DNA of 64,000 bases from Chlorophyllum brunneum (GCA_963576785.1 OY756143.1:1922001-1986000); one strand, 5' to 3'. Numbered from the stretch's first letter, positions 1 to 12,843 are shown. The notes: generated by a model from the letters alone, not told the origin. Program-made: numbers and translations.

Positions 1-542
1 CATAACGACGAAGGATGAAAGCATGGCCGTTGTCCTGGCCAGACTCAGTGAAGGGAAATGAAAGGTCGAGCGCAACTGACGTACTGTTGGTGTCTCAACC
101 TTCAAGCGTCCAACCTATTAATCAGGCAGGGTGAGTCATTGGATGATATCACTGATTACAAGATGCATATCCACGCACGAGAATTTCTTTGCCCTGGCAA
201 TTTAGCATCTGGTATTTAACTTGGGGAGGTGGGTTTGACTCAACTGTGAAATTACATGAGGTGCTGCAAAAATGGGGCAGAAAGCGAAGAATATACCGAT
301 GCGTTTGATCCTGGGGTTTGCATGTCTGACGGGCAGATGTGGTCTTGCCATGGTGGTGGGCAACGCACAGGGCGTGGCGGAGGACCAAGGCGAGGGTCGT
401 GTCCGCCAGGCCTTGTTTGCGGTTGTTGTCCTGCCTCCTTCCGCCTGCTTTCCCACGTGCTGCATTCAACAATAATGCCTCCGTAAACAAACAGTGGTGA
501 TTGTCCATATTTTGCACACATCTATGTCTTTCTATTCTTTCT
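1..542. other. Region downstream of PFK, no gene seen
   Basis: Contains only short overlapping frames on both strands with no family resemblance. It lies past the stop codon of the phosphofructokinase gene, so at least its right-hand part is probably 3' UTR. Confidence 0.5.
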
Positions 543-3500
543 CTAGATCACTAGATCGGTCACCTTCAGCTCTTCTTTGTGAACACCAAGGAACTGCGGC
601 TTTGCTCCAAGATTTTCCGCCAGCTCCTTGATTCCAGCCCACCACGCTTCTTTGCCTCTTCTGTTTTGCATATCCGCGTGTCGGTGCATCTCCTGCACAG
701 GCACCCACTCCAACGAACTTGACTGAATCGTGATGACTGCGGCAGTCTCGGGATCGGCGCTCCGTTTGTAGACTTGTTCGAGGAGTGCCTCGTGATGCTG
801 TTCCAAGAATTGCATACACTTGAGTGACAGGCGCACAGCACGAGCACGATCCATTGGAGAAGGTACACCTCCCTGCAAGGTATGACCCAACGATGCCGAG
901 CGAGCGTCGAAGAGGTTACCACCCTCTTCTTGGAACATTTTCGTCAGGACTGAAGTACTGTAGACATTCGAAGCTGCTTCGTTCCTGGAACTTGCTTACA
1001 GCGGCAAACGAGGACGCTGGGAAAAACGACTTTACCTGATGATTATCCGTCCTTCACGCCTACCCTTGACATCGAACGCGTAGCGGGTTTTTAAGAACTT
1101 AACATCTCGCCTGAGCATATCTAAAGTAATACCGTCCTCAGGAGTGTAAACAAGGGTCGCGCCAGTCTATTTCCTCTGTAAGTAGAGCTTATCGCGCGAA
1201 AGAAGAACGGAAACCCACGGCTAAGGCACCCATGGTCGCGATGTAACCACACTTTCCTCCCTGAGTCTCCACCACGAATGCCCGGTCACGGCTAGCACTA
1301 GCACTTTGTTTAATGGCGTCACAAGCGCTCACCAATGCATTCAAACTGGTATCGCTTCCAAGACTGTACTCTGTCATTGGTACGTTGTTAGATATTGTTG
1401 CAGGAAGGTGAACCATAGGTATATGGAATGCAGGGTAATGCTTTCGACCCTCCTCCAGTTGGACCAAGGAATGGAAGCCCTCAAAACCGCCGATGATCAC
1501 GACACCATCGAAACTGTACTTCTGGAATTGAGTGGCCACCGCCCCAATATCAATGGATGGTAGGTATCGGTTGGTTCCAAGTTCAGATCCCCCTCGGTCA
1601 CTCCAAGCGTCAACGCCTAACCAAGTTAGTTCATTAACGATGCCGTCGAGCAAGCCACGGAAACCATTGTGTACAGCGAGAGGAGTGTGTCCTTGACGAA
1701 TGCAATAGCGAGCAAGAGCACGCGTGGCAGCGTTCATCCCGCCGGCAGGTGCACCCATACTGGAGTGCTATTAGTTTGATGTTGTCTCGCTCTCTCGTGT
1801 ACTTACTGTATAATTCCGATGCGCATCCTCTGATAGGACATTAGTACACGAAGAATTATGGTCTTGTCGAGTAACTCACTAACTCCGGTGGTAGATGTGT
1901 GGCCTGATCGAACAAAGAAGCGACTGCAGAAAAAGCATCGAAATACTCCACAAATTCAGGCCCACGAGCAGCAAGAGCAGCATCGAAGTCTTTCGATTTG
2001 ACAGCGCGAGCGACATCTCTTGTCTGTGCTCCATCAGTGCGAATTCCTGGTGAAACCCCTCACAAGAACGGACCTTCTCAACGGCCTCCATTAGAGGAAC
2101 GCGGGTTATCTTGTTTTCCTGGATCCCAATCATATACGAAGGTGTTCCTGGTTTGGCTTCTAGGATAGCTTCCACTGCTTCAACGCCTTGGAGGGTCGGC
2201 TAGAAGAACAATGAGAAAGGCCGCTCGCTGCCGGTATGTCTACTCACCAGGATACGGTCCATTGCACAAGGAGGTCCACCTCGCTGGGTATGGCCGAGGG
2301 TTGTAACTCGTGTATCCAGACCCAGACGTTCTGTGAGGATATCTTTGATATATTCTGCACGTATGGGGTTCAAATCTAAGTCATGGGCGCCTTCAGCGAC
2401 GATGACAATTGTCTTGCGTTTTCCGATCGCGCGATGCTGGCAATTTGTCAGTCCTAAAGTAAAAGTTGCGGTTTAAAATTTGGTTCCAACCTTTCGGATT
2501 TCTGCACATAATTCGTCTTCCCATGGATTTACCTTGGGAGGCCGTTCCGGGATGAAAATGAAGTCGGCGCCACCACTGTCACGGGTGAGGCCGGTACATG
2601 GAAAGTGAGCAGGGATGACTTACGCAACGCCAGCTAAAACCGCCAACCAACCACAATCGCGACCCATGACTTCAACTATGAATGCTCGAGAGTGACTATA
2701 CGCGGTCGAATTGATGTTATCGATGGCCTCACAAATGCGCTGTAGCGCAGTTGGAGCACCAATGGTCAAGTCGGTTAGGGACATGTCATTGTCGATTGAG
2801 CCGACCAATCCACAGATACGGAGATGAGAGTGCTTTTGGAGCTGCTCATTTGAAATGGTGCCTGAAGATGGTGAGCGTCAGAGTCAAGGGAGTACATACG
2901 ATGAATGGCTGAACCTTGGTTGTGTAGCTCTTGGATGAGGCTTGGCCACTCTGATCTAAAAACGTCTGCGCCAGTCAACGAGCCGTCACCACCACAAACG
3001 ACTATGGCATCAATTCCTTCCTTGATCAGGTTGTGGGCAGCCGCGAGGCGGCCTTCATGGGTTCTGAAGCTCGCCGATCGTGCTGTGCCGATGAGAGTGC
3101 CTCCCTAGATTTACCCGTCAGGACGATTTACACAGAGATGCATCTCCAATCATTATGTCACATACCTGAGAATACCATCCTCTGACATCATCCCATCCAA
3201 CGCGCACGATGTATCTGCCTCTAAGCGTCCGGCCCCCAACGTACTCACTTGTGCCGTCCTTCAGCAATTCGCCGTCGCCAAACCGCAGGTTATGAATGAG
3301 ATTTTCATCGGGTTTGTGACTGGATGAGGAAATCTGACTTTTAACGTCGTCGTCTACAACGGCAGCTTCGTTCAGGACGGCAACTTCTGTGGCGGCATTG
3401 ACGAGTTCAGCTTCTTGTTCTGCGGCCTGGGCGTTACCCCGGACAAGGCCTTCGTAGCCTTCCCGAACAACCCACATCTCACAACCCCTGAGACAGAAAA

Positions 3501-3627
3501 TGAGGGCTTCCGACATGTATGTATTCGCCGAAAGGACGCACTTGAGAATACCACTTCTCACTACTGAGCGCACGACGGCGTTCATGCCTGCACTGTCTCC
3601 ACCCGAGGTAAGGATAGCGATCTTCAT
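543..3627 (-). CDS. PFK1: ATP-dependent 6-phosphofructokinase (eukaryotic two-domain type)
   Basis: Phosphorylates fructose 6-phosphate to fructose 1,6-bisphosphate in cytosolic glycolysis. The spliced model has 12 exons and codes for 841 aa. The N-terminal half opens with [12 protein letters not shown] (ATP site) within 20 residues of the start, followed by [26 protein letters not shown] and the catalytic-loop motif GSIDNDM. The C-terminal half repeats the fold with [16 protein letters not shown], ends in [12 protein letters not shown] and is probably regulatory, as in other eukaryotic PFKs. Introns are 38-61 nt. The first is 54 nt and in frame, so it reads as open in a naive translation. 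I chose ATG 3627 because the phosphofructokinase fold begins there. The long N-terminal extension of the budding-yeast subunits is absent. The gene is transcribed away from the F-box gene, with a 2-kb gap between them. Confidence 0.93.
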
Positions 3628-5651
3628 GTCTGATAGCTGGTGTGAGTGCTGAGGCGCGCAGGTCGAGTGTAGTTGTTGTGGTGGTGTCGAGAGGGTAGCA
3701 AAGACGAGAGTGGGGTTAGCGTGGGTAAGGAACAGGTGAAACAGCAGAGTGTCTGTGATAACAAGTGGCAGCCAATTAACTCCGGGGTCGCGCTCTCCTC
3801 TCCGTCCTCACCACCATCCACCCGGCCCTCGCTGGCCACCTTCGTAGCTGCACAGTGTCCCTTCCATATAGCAACCTTTTACGATCCTTTCTGGTGAGCT
3901 CGCTGAGAAACCCTCTTCGCATCTTCGTTCCGAATTGCAAATATGGACTTTAGGCCGATGATGTCCTCGTTTCGATCTGGGCAACGGCCATCACCGTTGT
4001 CAACCCTGAATGGATTCTGCATCGATAGAGTGGCTACCCGTGGCTACTGCCAAGTGTGTCGAAAGCTCTGCGAATGTTGTAGGGCGCGATGTCAATATGA
4101 AGACTTCTTAAAATCGGCGTTCCCAATTCCCACAAGATCTATTCTGACACTTTCGCGAAAACATAACCACAGCAGTCTAGTAATGCTTGAACGCATCTCT
4201 CTTATTGTCGCCTCATAGTACCAATCAACCTGGGCCTTGTCGGATCTCTTCGCTTGTCACTCTGATGAGAACGGATCAGAATTTATTCGCCCCCATCTAC
4301 TCGGTAACCACTTGTCTATTTCCGGAAAGCGACATTCCAGTTAGTCTCGAGGACGAGGTATAAGGAGGCTCTTGTGGGTATTTCTTTCTCCACCAAGGTC
4401 TCACTGCTCAGCATATCATGTACTTTAAATCGCGGGTATCGAAACTACGTTGTGGTAGTGATGTGTGAGCTTCCTTTCCGACGTCCCGGTGTCGTAGGTC
4501 GCTCAACTTTCGGATTTCGACGAACTCAGGCCTCGTCTGTGACATGGTGAAAACGTCCTCGGGCTGATGGTGGAAAATGCCTGCGCAGGTTTTGCATGGC
4601 ACCCAGAGATAAGAGGTAAGGACTGCCATTACGACAGGTGTGGTGGTGGTGGCGTTCGACAGCATTTTTGTTATCTTCTTGCTTTGGGGACCTACGGTGA
4701 GGTAACGGTCATGATGAAGATTGTCCAAGCCTACTATGTCATTCTATTATGATCTCGTTTTGATTATCACCAGTAGAAGAAGTGGGGCACGAATTGTTGA
4801 AGTAACCGTAACGTCAAGTTGATCTAGGGATCATGTCGCTTCAGCGCTTAACGGCCAGCTGCATGGAGTCGCAACCTGAGGCGCACAAACGCCAGAGGAG
4901 CATGGGTTTGTTCATTAACGGCTCTGTGTCGTGCCAGTCCAGGGCGGGAAGCTTCGATTAGGATTCCAATTCTCGTGTCAAAACAATTCCTGTCTGCAGG
5001 GCACCTTCGGGTCGGATTGAAAACTTGTGGCCCATGTGACCATCAACGTATAGTTTGGACAGATGGTTATGGAGAACTCCTGGAAAACAGGTGTTTCCAG
5101 GCGAAGCTCTTCTGACCGGTCATGGCGGACTTCCAAAGGCTGGTGATGCGGCATTAAGCAAAGGCATGGTAAATGCAGAGAGTGAGGCAGGAGCGTGAGT
5201 TGGGACTAAACCAGCGAATGATTTCATCACTATTGGACAAGTAATGGAAGAATCGTCACCCGAAAGCTGCCTTTGAATTTAATTGAGGTGCATAAGTTTG
5301 TGAAGAACACGAAGCCACACTGCACAAGGTGGCTAGGTGTACACGAATTCCATGGGCGGTGCGCGCTAGGGGATGTAGACCGGGATCGGGGTGGAGAGAG
5401 GTGAGAGGCCGGGTTTGGATAGAGTGGGGCTTCGAATATTGCACCTGCCATCAAATAAATGGAATTTAAGCCGAGCAGATAATCATTCCGCCTTCCTCCT
5501 CCACCACACCTGCATGGTCTGTGCTCCTCCCATCGTTGCCACTGACGTCGTCCGGCTACTCCCCACCTCTATATCGTTCCTACTCGGTGAGGTTTTTCTC
5601 AGCGCCACCAGCGACCACGCTCATACCCGCCGACTCGTGTAGCCTCATACC
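3628..5651. other. 2-kb intergenic region between divergent PFK and F-box genes
   Basis: No frame here resembles a known family. The frames at 3943-4218 (+) and 4408-4728 (-) lack supporting splice structure. The last ~150 bases before 5652 are pyrimidine-rich on the + strand, as is common just upstream of fungal transcription starts, so the region probably holds both promoters. Confidence 0.5.
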
Positions 5652-7268
5652 ATGAGGCCATCTCCACCAATGTGCAAGCGGACTCCCAGCACAGTTGCAC
5701 TACACAGAAATGAATCTTCCATATTGTCCAAGAATACCGGGTCCACCGAGCCTATAGGCGACGATTGTGACAACAATGTTCTTCACCAGCCTGGGTCATT
5801 GACTTGCCTGCCCGCCGAGCTACTAGCCCAGATTTTCGAGTACTGTCTCCCCCAGGGGCCTTTCCCAGCACCCACAGCGTCCCAGGCACCCCTTCTACTT
5901 GTACATACGTGCTCCTATTGGCGTGCAGTGGCCTTTTCCACTCCCTTTCTTTGGTCAAGACTCCATATCACATACAAGGACCCCTCCCTTGATGTCCCTA
6001 TGACTTCGGACTGGCTCCAGCGTTCGGGATGCCTCTCCCTTTTCATCTCCCTCTCTATTGACTTTAATCAACAACCCGCGCAGGAGCTTCTCGACGTCAT
6101 CTGCGGCCATTCATCCCGCTGGAGACATATTCGCTTCGAGTTTCGTGGTCTTTATTGTCCACCCGCGTATTCCCTAGCACTCGCGGAGAACAACACGCCA
6201 CTCCTCCGCGCCTTCGAGTTTGATGCTCGGGACATCAGCTCTGCCAACATCTCACCCATCATCTCCCTCTTAAACTCTGGCCCCAATCTCCGTGAAGTGA
6301 CATGGGTCGATGATTTAGCCGACACCCGTCGACTAATGGAACTTCCGCTTTCCCGTCTCACCCTCCTGTCCATCACCACGAGTCACGGAACCCTCGACTA
6401 CCTTGAACTCCTCGACCAATGTTATAACCTGGAACATATCCGCATCACTCGGCCCCGCCCAGGAGATACTCGACCGACACGGGAACCACTTCTACTCTCT
6501 AAGCTCACCTCTCTTAACATTGCGCACGATCTAACCGCCATCCTCGACTCCTTGGTACTACCTGCGTTGAAGCACGTCCGGATTCACTCCGAGGAACAAA
6601 CTGGTCGGAGTACAGGGCGGGGTGTAAGCGCAAGGGAAGGCACAGCCGAGGGGCGGGTGAGTGGGACATGGTCGCCGGTGAGCTTTTTATCACTCATCAA
6701 GCGTTCGTCGTGTACCGTCGAATCTCTCTCGCTGGATGCAGCCATGACAGAGAGCTGCCTTGCACAGTGCCTTGAAATGACAACGTCATCTTTGACCAAG
6801 TTAACCATCGCTGGGGTTACGATAACCGATAAATTTCTTTTGTGTCTGACGTCCCCACCGTCATCTTCTCCGTCCCCGTCATTATCCGAGAGCGTGTTAT
6901 CTTCTGCCCTCCTCGATTCCTCCACGTCCAGCTCTCCATCCCTGTGTCCCATGCTACAAGAGATAAGCCTAAATACCCGGATATCCTCCACACCTGGCAT
7001 TCTCTTACAGATGGCTGAATCACGTCTGATACCATCATATAATGCTGACGCGGAGCAGTTTTCTCTTTCTATTTGGGATGGTCATAAGGATTTGGTGTCT
7101 CTTAAAGAGCTCCATGAACAACACAACTCACCTTCGGGTTCTTGTAATTTCAACCTGGATGTGTTGACCCCACCCAGGGATGTGCTGTCTGGTATGATAG
7201 GGCTCCCTTTAAGACCGCGAGCAAGGAGATATATCAGCGCAAGACGGCGAATTTGCCAGAGTCGTTGA
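5652..7268 (+). CDS. F-box domain protein
   Basis: A single uninterrupted frame of 538 aa. Around residues 50-105 it reads LTCLPAELLAQIFEYCLP, then LLVHTCSYWRAVAFSTPFLWS. This is the F-box-like helix set typical of the large agaricomycete family, in which F-box proteins recruit substrates to SCF ubiquitin ligases. The rest is leucine-rich with irregular LRR-like spacing (for example LPLSRLTLLSIT, LSKLTSLNIAHDL), followed by a Ser/Pro-rich stretch near residues 395-430. The protein has no catalytic motif. The substrate is unknown. The absence of introns contrasts with most neighbours but is common in this family. Confidence 0.8.
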   Translation: MRPSPPMCKRTPSTVALHRNESSILSKNTGSTEPIGDDCDNNVLHQPGSLTCLPAELLAQIFEYCLPQGPFPAPTASQAPLLLVHTCSYWRAVAFSTPFLWSRLHITYKDPSLDVPMTSDWLQRSGCLSLFISLSIDFNQQPAQELLDVICGHSSRWRHIRFEFRGLYCPPAYSLALAENNTPLLRAFEFDARDISSANISPIISLLNSGPNLREVTWVDDLADTRRLMELPLSRLTLLSITTSHGTLDYLELLDQCYNLEHIRITRPRPGDTRPTREPLLLSKLTSLNIAHDLTAILDSLVLPALKHVRIHSEEQTGRSTGRGVSAREGTAEGRVSGTWSPVSFLSLIKRSSCTVESLSLDAAMTESCLAQCLEMTTSSLTKLTIAGVTITDKFLLCLTSPPSSSPSPSLSESVLSSALLDSSTSSSPSLCPMLQEISLNTRISSTPGILLQMAESRLIPSYNADAEQFSLSIWDGHKDLVSLKELHEQHNSPSGSCNFNLDVLTPPRDVLSGMIGLPLRPRARRYISARRRICQSR

Positions 7269-7899
7269 GGCAATTTCCATCGGGGCGAAGGAGGAGCGAA
7301 GGAAGGAAAGAACGAGGAAAATTTCGGGGGAATACCATCACGCTAGATATATTAATCTCTGCATCTACCATTATTCCCCAATCAACATCTCTTCACTCCA
7401 TGTCCTCCCAAAAGTCATCACACGTTAAACAAATCCCTTCCGCGCCTCACAATTTTCCGCACTTTTCAAGTAACATATATCAAATATCTTACACGTCATC
7501 ACATCGCCTATTGATTCCTTTTGATGTTCAACCATCCACCTCCTTGACACGCCAACCAAATCTTGTCTTTACCATGCTCCAGGACCCTTTGCAATAGAAT
7601 CCAGATGTGTATATTCTACATACCCATTGTGCTGTTGTTTACTTCCTGGTTGCGTTTCGTTGTGTCATCATTGTAGCTTAACATACATTGCAAATAGACT
7701 CGCGTCCAAGTTGCCATCTCGTCCCCTAACGCGTATCGATCCGCTGTAATAGAGATAGTTTGATATATTCAAGTGTAGCAAAAATAGGAGATCTGAGTAT
7801 AAATACGACAAAACTACGGACAGTCTGCAACCATGAACAATACGAAAAAAATACAACAATGTTAAGCTCATCTCAGTCAGTCTCATCCATGCAAGGAAT
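7269..7899. other. 3' region between convergent F-box and paraoxonase-like genes
   Basis: AT-rich sequence without a supported gene. Given the two converging stop codons at 7268 and 7900 it probably holds both 3' UTRs. Confidence 0.5.
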
Positions 7900-9433
7900 C
7901 TAGGTAGATTTGCCAGGTTTGCAAACCATAGCACCTTGAGGTGCATATAACCCCGTGATATAAAAGGCTCCAGAGAGGGAATCCTTCAAGCCGGTGGCAC
8001 CAGTCGAGAAGCCCGTACCGTTACTCTGGAAAATGGTCTTGACGGCATACTCTTTCGGTATCGCTGAAAGTGGGACCTTCTCGCTAGCAGGGAAAGGCAC
8101 TTGCGCATCATACGAAGTAGACTTGGAGTCTCTGTCTGTACCAGACTGCCTTGTGATAGACACCACCCAACTCTGGCCGACTGCCCCAGGCTTGTTGGCA
8201 GCCACTTGGGCAACAGAGGGGAAATGCGGGTGTCCTGCAACTATAAGCGCCGTAGTTTCATCGTCGTGTGATTCGGGGGCATAGTAACGAATGTTGTCGG
8301 GGCAGAAGGGGACAGCCACTGCAGTTCTATATGTAAGTCTGTTGGTGGCTTTGTCACGAGTGTAGAAGAGAACTCTGTTAAGAGTCGTGGACGCAATAGC
8401 GACTTCACCACCTCCGGGGGAGAGCGAGACGCCATTGGAGAAGGGGATAAATGGTGCTTCGATGGTATGTTCTGCGACTGTTGGAGTGGAGGGTGGAGAA
8501 GAGGGTGGGTTGAGAGTAACATGCGCTACGAAACTGAATGGCAGGCCGAGGAGGGTCTCCGCAATTGGCACAATGTGGCCGATAATTGGGAGGCGACGCG
8601 TGAAGAGATGGTCATTGGAAACATAGAATGAATCTGGGGATGTGAGAGCGAGGGCGTTAGGAGAGATGAACCATGGGTGGGAAATGGTGCGGATGTGGGT
8701 CGCGGCGGTTGGGGTGGCAGGGTCAAGGAGGAACTGCTCGATGACGGTGCGTGCGCGAGCATGATTCACGGCATACAAGTACGAACCGTTCCCACCATAG
8801 GAAGGCCAGATCTCGAGACCAAGAGGATGGAAGTCGTGCTCTTCCGGATAGTTCTTGAGTTCGAGTTTTTGGAGTGCAGGTTTGGAAGTCACTGCATTGG
8901 GTTTCGCCGTCTCTTCGGGAACCTTCTTGCTTGCTGTACCTCTAATCTTGTCGAGTATACTTACTGCCTTTTCTCTGGCCCCAGCTGCATGGGGACGAGA
9001 GCTGACGGCCGAGCTGGGAGCGACTCCAGGCTCAGTGTATAACCAAAGGGTCGCACGAGGATTCGGGTCACGCAAAGGGCCCATGACGGTGTTCCAGTTA
9101 TGCCGGTTAGGATCGCATCCAAGGACAAGGCGGCGCTCTGTGAGTTTACCGGAAGTATCGTGGAGGTCCCAGAACGCGGCGTCCTCGCATGAAGCGATTT
9201 CTGGGGTAGCTTGGGAGCCTATGTCCTTGCAGTCTGTATCGAAGTTGCCGCCTGCTATGTATCCTTTTGGGAGTGGTGACTTGACAAGAATCGAATTTTG
9301 TATGACCTCCCCGTTCCGGTAGTATATCACACTCTGTATTGCGGTTATCGGTGATCCTGTGACAAAGATGATGGGTATAAATGCTCACCAAAATAAGGGC
9401 GAGCAATGCAAAAGCCCGCGACGTTCCAGTCAT
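7900..9433 (-). CDS. Paraoxonase/arylesterase-like beta-propeller protein, N-terminally anchored
   Basis: Two exons (9433..9389 and 9333..7900, intron 55 nt, phase 0) give 492 aa. The first 20 residues are hydrophobic (AFALLALIL..), consistent with a signal anchor or signal peptide. The rest resembles the serum paraoxonase/SMP-30 six-bladed propeller. It has GLEIWPSYGGNGSYLYAVNH near the middle, followed by SPNALALTSPDSFYVSNDH, which corresponds to the calcium-binding Asn/Asp region of paraoxonases. Family members hydrolyse lactones or aryl esters, but the substrate here cannot be told. An Ala/Lys-rich insert around residues 120-165 looks unstructured. The downstream GTG at 9330 is not the start: the short upstream exon adds the hydrophobic leader and keeps frame. 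Confidence 0.8.
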
Positions 9434-10452
9434 GATGGGGTTGTAGTTTGTGGGGTTCTCGTTCTGTGGATGGTGGATAATCTGCAACAGGGCGCCTACG
9501 TCAGTCAATACACCGGCGATGAGGATACAAACGTACCTGAAGAGCAATAAGTCAAGGATGAGGCGCTCAACTGCTTGGGTGGAGGAGGACAGGTGGAAAG
9601 CAAGTGACGCTGGTGCATGGGAAAATCGGGGTTATTAAACATCCTACCACGCATCAATGCATCAACCGGATGTCTTGCGCATGCAGGTGCTCTGCCTCGC
9701 TTCAACTGCAGCTGGGAGAAACGCCAGTCCATATTTCAGGTTTAAATCGGGTGCAAGTTCAAGTCTATCTCACTCCGGACATTGCTTGAACTTTATTTAC
9801 CCGTCATCGTGAACGATCCACAGTTTCAGCGTCGGTAGTTCTCTGAAACTGAATCCTAGCAGCCTGCTGAAGAGTCGCATACCCACGTTCCTGAAGTAAT
9901 AAAACATCAGTCCGGAGTCGTCCAAACCATATCAGCCGGTTAAAAGGCGACCGCATGAACTGCCAGGTCCTCCTTCTGCGACGGGCCCACTTTTTTCCGC
10001 AAACAAGTCCCCTCCCTTCTACCACCGTCCAACAGAAGGGTATCGTGTTCGGTGCGCCCGTTCATATCAAATCTTTTAATCAAAGTCTGACACTCGTCAC
10101 TGCCTCGACATGTATCAACCAGTGTGCAGGCGCTGCTCCATGATATCCCCACCAAGTTAGCGAGTATCCGTCTTCTGTTACGAGAAAAGGAATACCTCGA
10201 CCGTTTCGTCAACGGGGTTCTCCCGACCATTTACCACCATCCGTCACTCGTCGCGCCCATACTTGCACCTATACCCATCTTCTACCTATCCGCCCACCCT
10301 ACAAACGGTGCTTGGTGCTCCTCCAACATACCCATCCAGCTATAGAAACGAAGGAACCCCCACACCCTACACTGTATCAGCTTTTCCCGAACCCCCTTCC
10401 AACTGTCATTCGTGCGACCCCAGTCTAGAAGAGAAGAATTAAAGAATCCACG
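9434..10452. promoter_or_regulatory. 1-kb region between divergent genes
   Basis: Start codons at 9433 (-) and 10453 (+) face away from each other. No frame inside resembles a protein family, so the region probably carries the promoters of both the paraoxonase-like and the DUF6534 gene. I recognise no specific binding site. Confidence 0.4.
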
Positions 10453-12610
10453 ATGGAAGATTTTACTATCGCTAATACCTTCGGTGCGCGGTTCCCAACG
10501 TCTGGCAATCCCAATGAGAATGGTCTTAATATCTCGCCCTTGTCCTGCTCCTAGGTGTGATGCTCATAGGCGCATTCATTGCAATAGGGATCTATGGTAT
10601 CACTACACTGCAAGTGAGTAGAGCCTCCTCAGGCTGTGCGCTGGAATTCTTGCTCCCCTGATCACATTTCCTTCTTGGTCTTTCCGTCGGAGCGAGTACT
10701 GATCGCTTCGGGTCGGATAGACGTATTTCTATTATATGTATTATCCCAAGGATGATTGGTCGATAAAATGGCTAGTGAGTAATACTTCTTCTCGGCAGCG
10801 ACAGAATTAAAGGAGCTGATGCCCTGGCCCTTAGGTTGGAGGTATCTGGTGCGTCGGTGAGGTTGCCTGGAGACGGTGTGAGCTAAGAGCGCCTATCAGG
10901 ATGCTGGATACCCTGCACGTTATTTTAAGTGAGTGCGGGTACCCCATCGCTGATCATCTCGTCAACCTCTATTCTCAGTATGCCATGCCGTTCACTACTA
11001 TCTTGTAAGCTACAGGGAGTGTGTGGTGATCAAGAGGTTCCGGCTGATCATGGAGTGTAGGTGCGAGGATTTGGCAACGTCACCATATTAGGTGACGGTA
11101 CATGGTCTGTCTCCCCAATGTCTCGTCCTTCATCACTTGAATTCCGGGATTTACTTTAGGTCGCTTTACGTGAGTACATTAATAGTCATTTCCTTTTCTC
11201 TGGTTGAGCTTGTGATTTCAGGCGTCAGTAGCAATCAATGTGAGTGCTATTCACCCAATTTGGGGTGTACCAGCTTACATTTTACAAGGTATTGGTAGCA
11301 TTTATCGTGCAATGGTAGGTGTCGTTGGTTTATCTCCCACGTGTGCGGTTCATTATTTTATGTCTTAGTTTCTTCACCTTCCGGATAAGCCAGCGTAAGG
11401 CCCTTGAACCTCTTTCTCGATGTGATACTAAAATCAAGCTGTACAGTTTGCCCAGCGCGTCACAGGTCGTGGATATCTGGCCTTATTGTGAGTATTGATA
11501 ATCCTTTCCCTCGGACGTTGTTCCTTAATCACGTAGGGATTTACCGTGTTTGCGCATTTGTGTAAGTAGGGTTTATTGGCCTCGCGTGAAGAAAAAGCGA
11601 TTGAAAACGCCTTGGTTCTATGCTAGGCTTCGGGATGGGTAAGGGTCGATCACTTGCCCTGGCTAGGTCGTTTTTGCTAATTCTTCACTCATAGAAACCG
11701 TAGTGTTCTTGTATGTTTCCGACTTGAGTCCGTGTAAGGGTCAATTCTCAATTCTTAGTTTAGCTTCATCAAAAAAGAGTTCCTTCGTTTAAAGGATATC
11801 TCAGTGCGTACATTCAAAATATACAAATGCGACCCTTTGACAGTTTGCAAAGTTCATTGCTGCTCTACCATTTGGTATCACTGCCATCCTGTCCGACATT
11901 GTCATAGCTCTCGCCTTGTGCATCTTGCTCTACAGTAACCGCTCAGAATTCGAAGAAACCAACCACATCATTAACAAACTCATCGTATACGCCATTAATC
12001 GGTGCCTTCTTACTAGGTGTGTATCCCGCGAAAAACGACGGTTAGGATGTATCTGATGGGATTTGTAGTGTTACGGCTGTTGTCGAGGTCGTACTGGTAA
12101 ATTTCTGGGATTTAATCGCTTCGAATAGGAACTCAACGGCCCGTAGTTCAGTGTCATCCCAAATCCGTTCTACACGTTCGGAATCGACTTTGTAATCGGA
12201 AAGCGTGGGTGCTGGGGTTTTGATTGCGATTGTGCGATACTCACGACCATGATTGGCAGTCTATGCTAACTCATTACTGGCCACCCTGAATTCGAGAGGA
12301 ACCATCCGAAACACGGTGGTTGAATGTTATTCTACAGAGATGTCGACGAATTTCGTCGCAACTGGTGTGACGACGGAACACGACCCCACTGCGATGGAGG
12401 TGCGTAGTCGGGATACCGCACGAGAACACCGCCTAGGGGCGGTTGATCTTGAATTGGATGTGGAGAGTAAACAGACGAGGGTGAGTTGCATATGTTTTCG
12501 TTCCGTGCATGGCATCATGATTGACGCAGATTGTGCCTCCAGACGGGATCGACGATGCGGAAAGGGAGACAGTCTTGGTCCTGAGCACTGCATGTTTCCA
12601 CTGTATATAA
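10453..12610 (+). CDS. DUF6534-family multi-pass membrane protein, 21 exons
   Basis: Exons: 10453-10483, 10555-10613, 10721-10774, 10835-10848, 10900-10928, 10979-11004, 11061-11104, 11160-11169, 11222-11239, 11289-11314, 11369-11394, 11447-11487, 11537-11561, 11627-11638, 11695-11710, 11764-11803, 11844-12016, 12069-12096, 12147-12204, 12260-12480, 12530-12610. They splice in frame to 343 aa. The product has about seven hydrophobic segments: GVMLIGAFIAIGIYGITTLQ near the start, then YFYYMYYPKDDW, DTLHVILICHAVHYYL, SVAINVLVAFIVQCFFTFRI and LSDIVIALALCILLYS. It ends with the family hallmark INKLIVYAINRCLLT followed by KLYANSLLATLNSRG. This is the agaricomycete membrane family with a C-terminal DUF6534 domain, of unknown function. 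Five exons are 10-18 nt long. No single intron-free frame exceeds the last third, so automated tracks would miss the gene. Two acceptors (before 11764 and 11844) have in-frame alternatives. Confidence 0.85.
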
Positions 12611-12843
12611 TATTGTATCTAATGGTGATCGCTGATACTGCGCACCAGTCCTGTGCTGGGACATGGACTTTACCGAGTCATACCACCGCATCACCTGCCT
12701 TGACGAGAACGTTGGCCTGAGACGAGAAAGAACGCTCGTGGGCTGGAAGGGGATAGGACAGGAATAGTCGTGCCGTTCAGAAAAGAACGCTTACATCAAC
12801 AAACCTTCCTCCCTTTCCACACCACCTCTCCTTCTCTTCCACC

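Noticed and set aside
9804..10345. Overlapping short frames on both strands between two genes
   Set aside because: None has a family motif or splice support. The interval is better explained as a divergent promoter.
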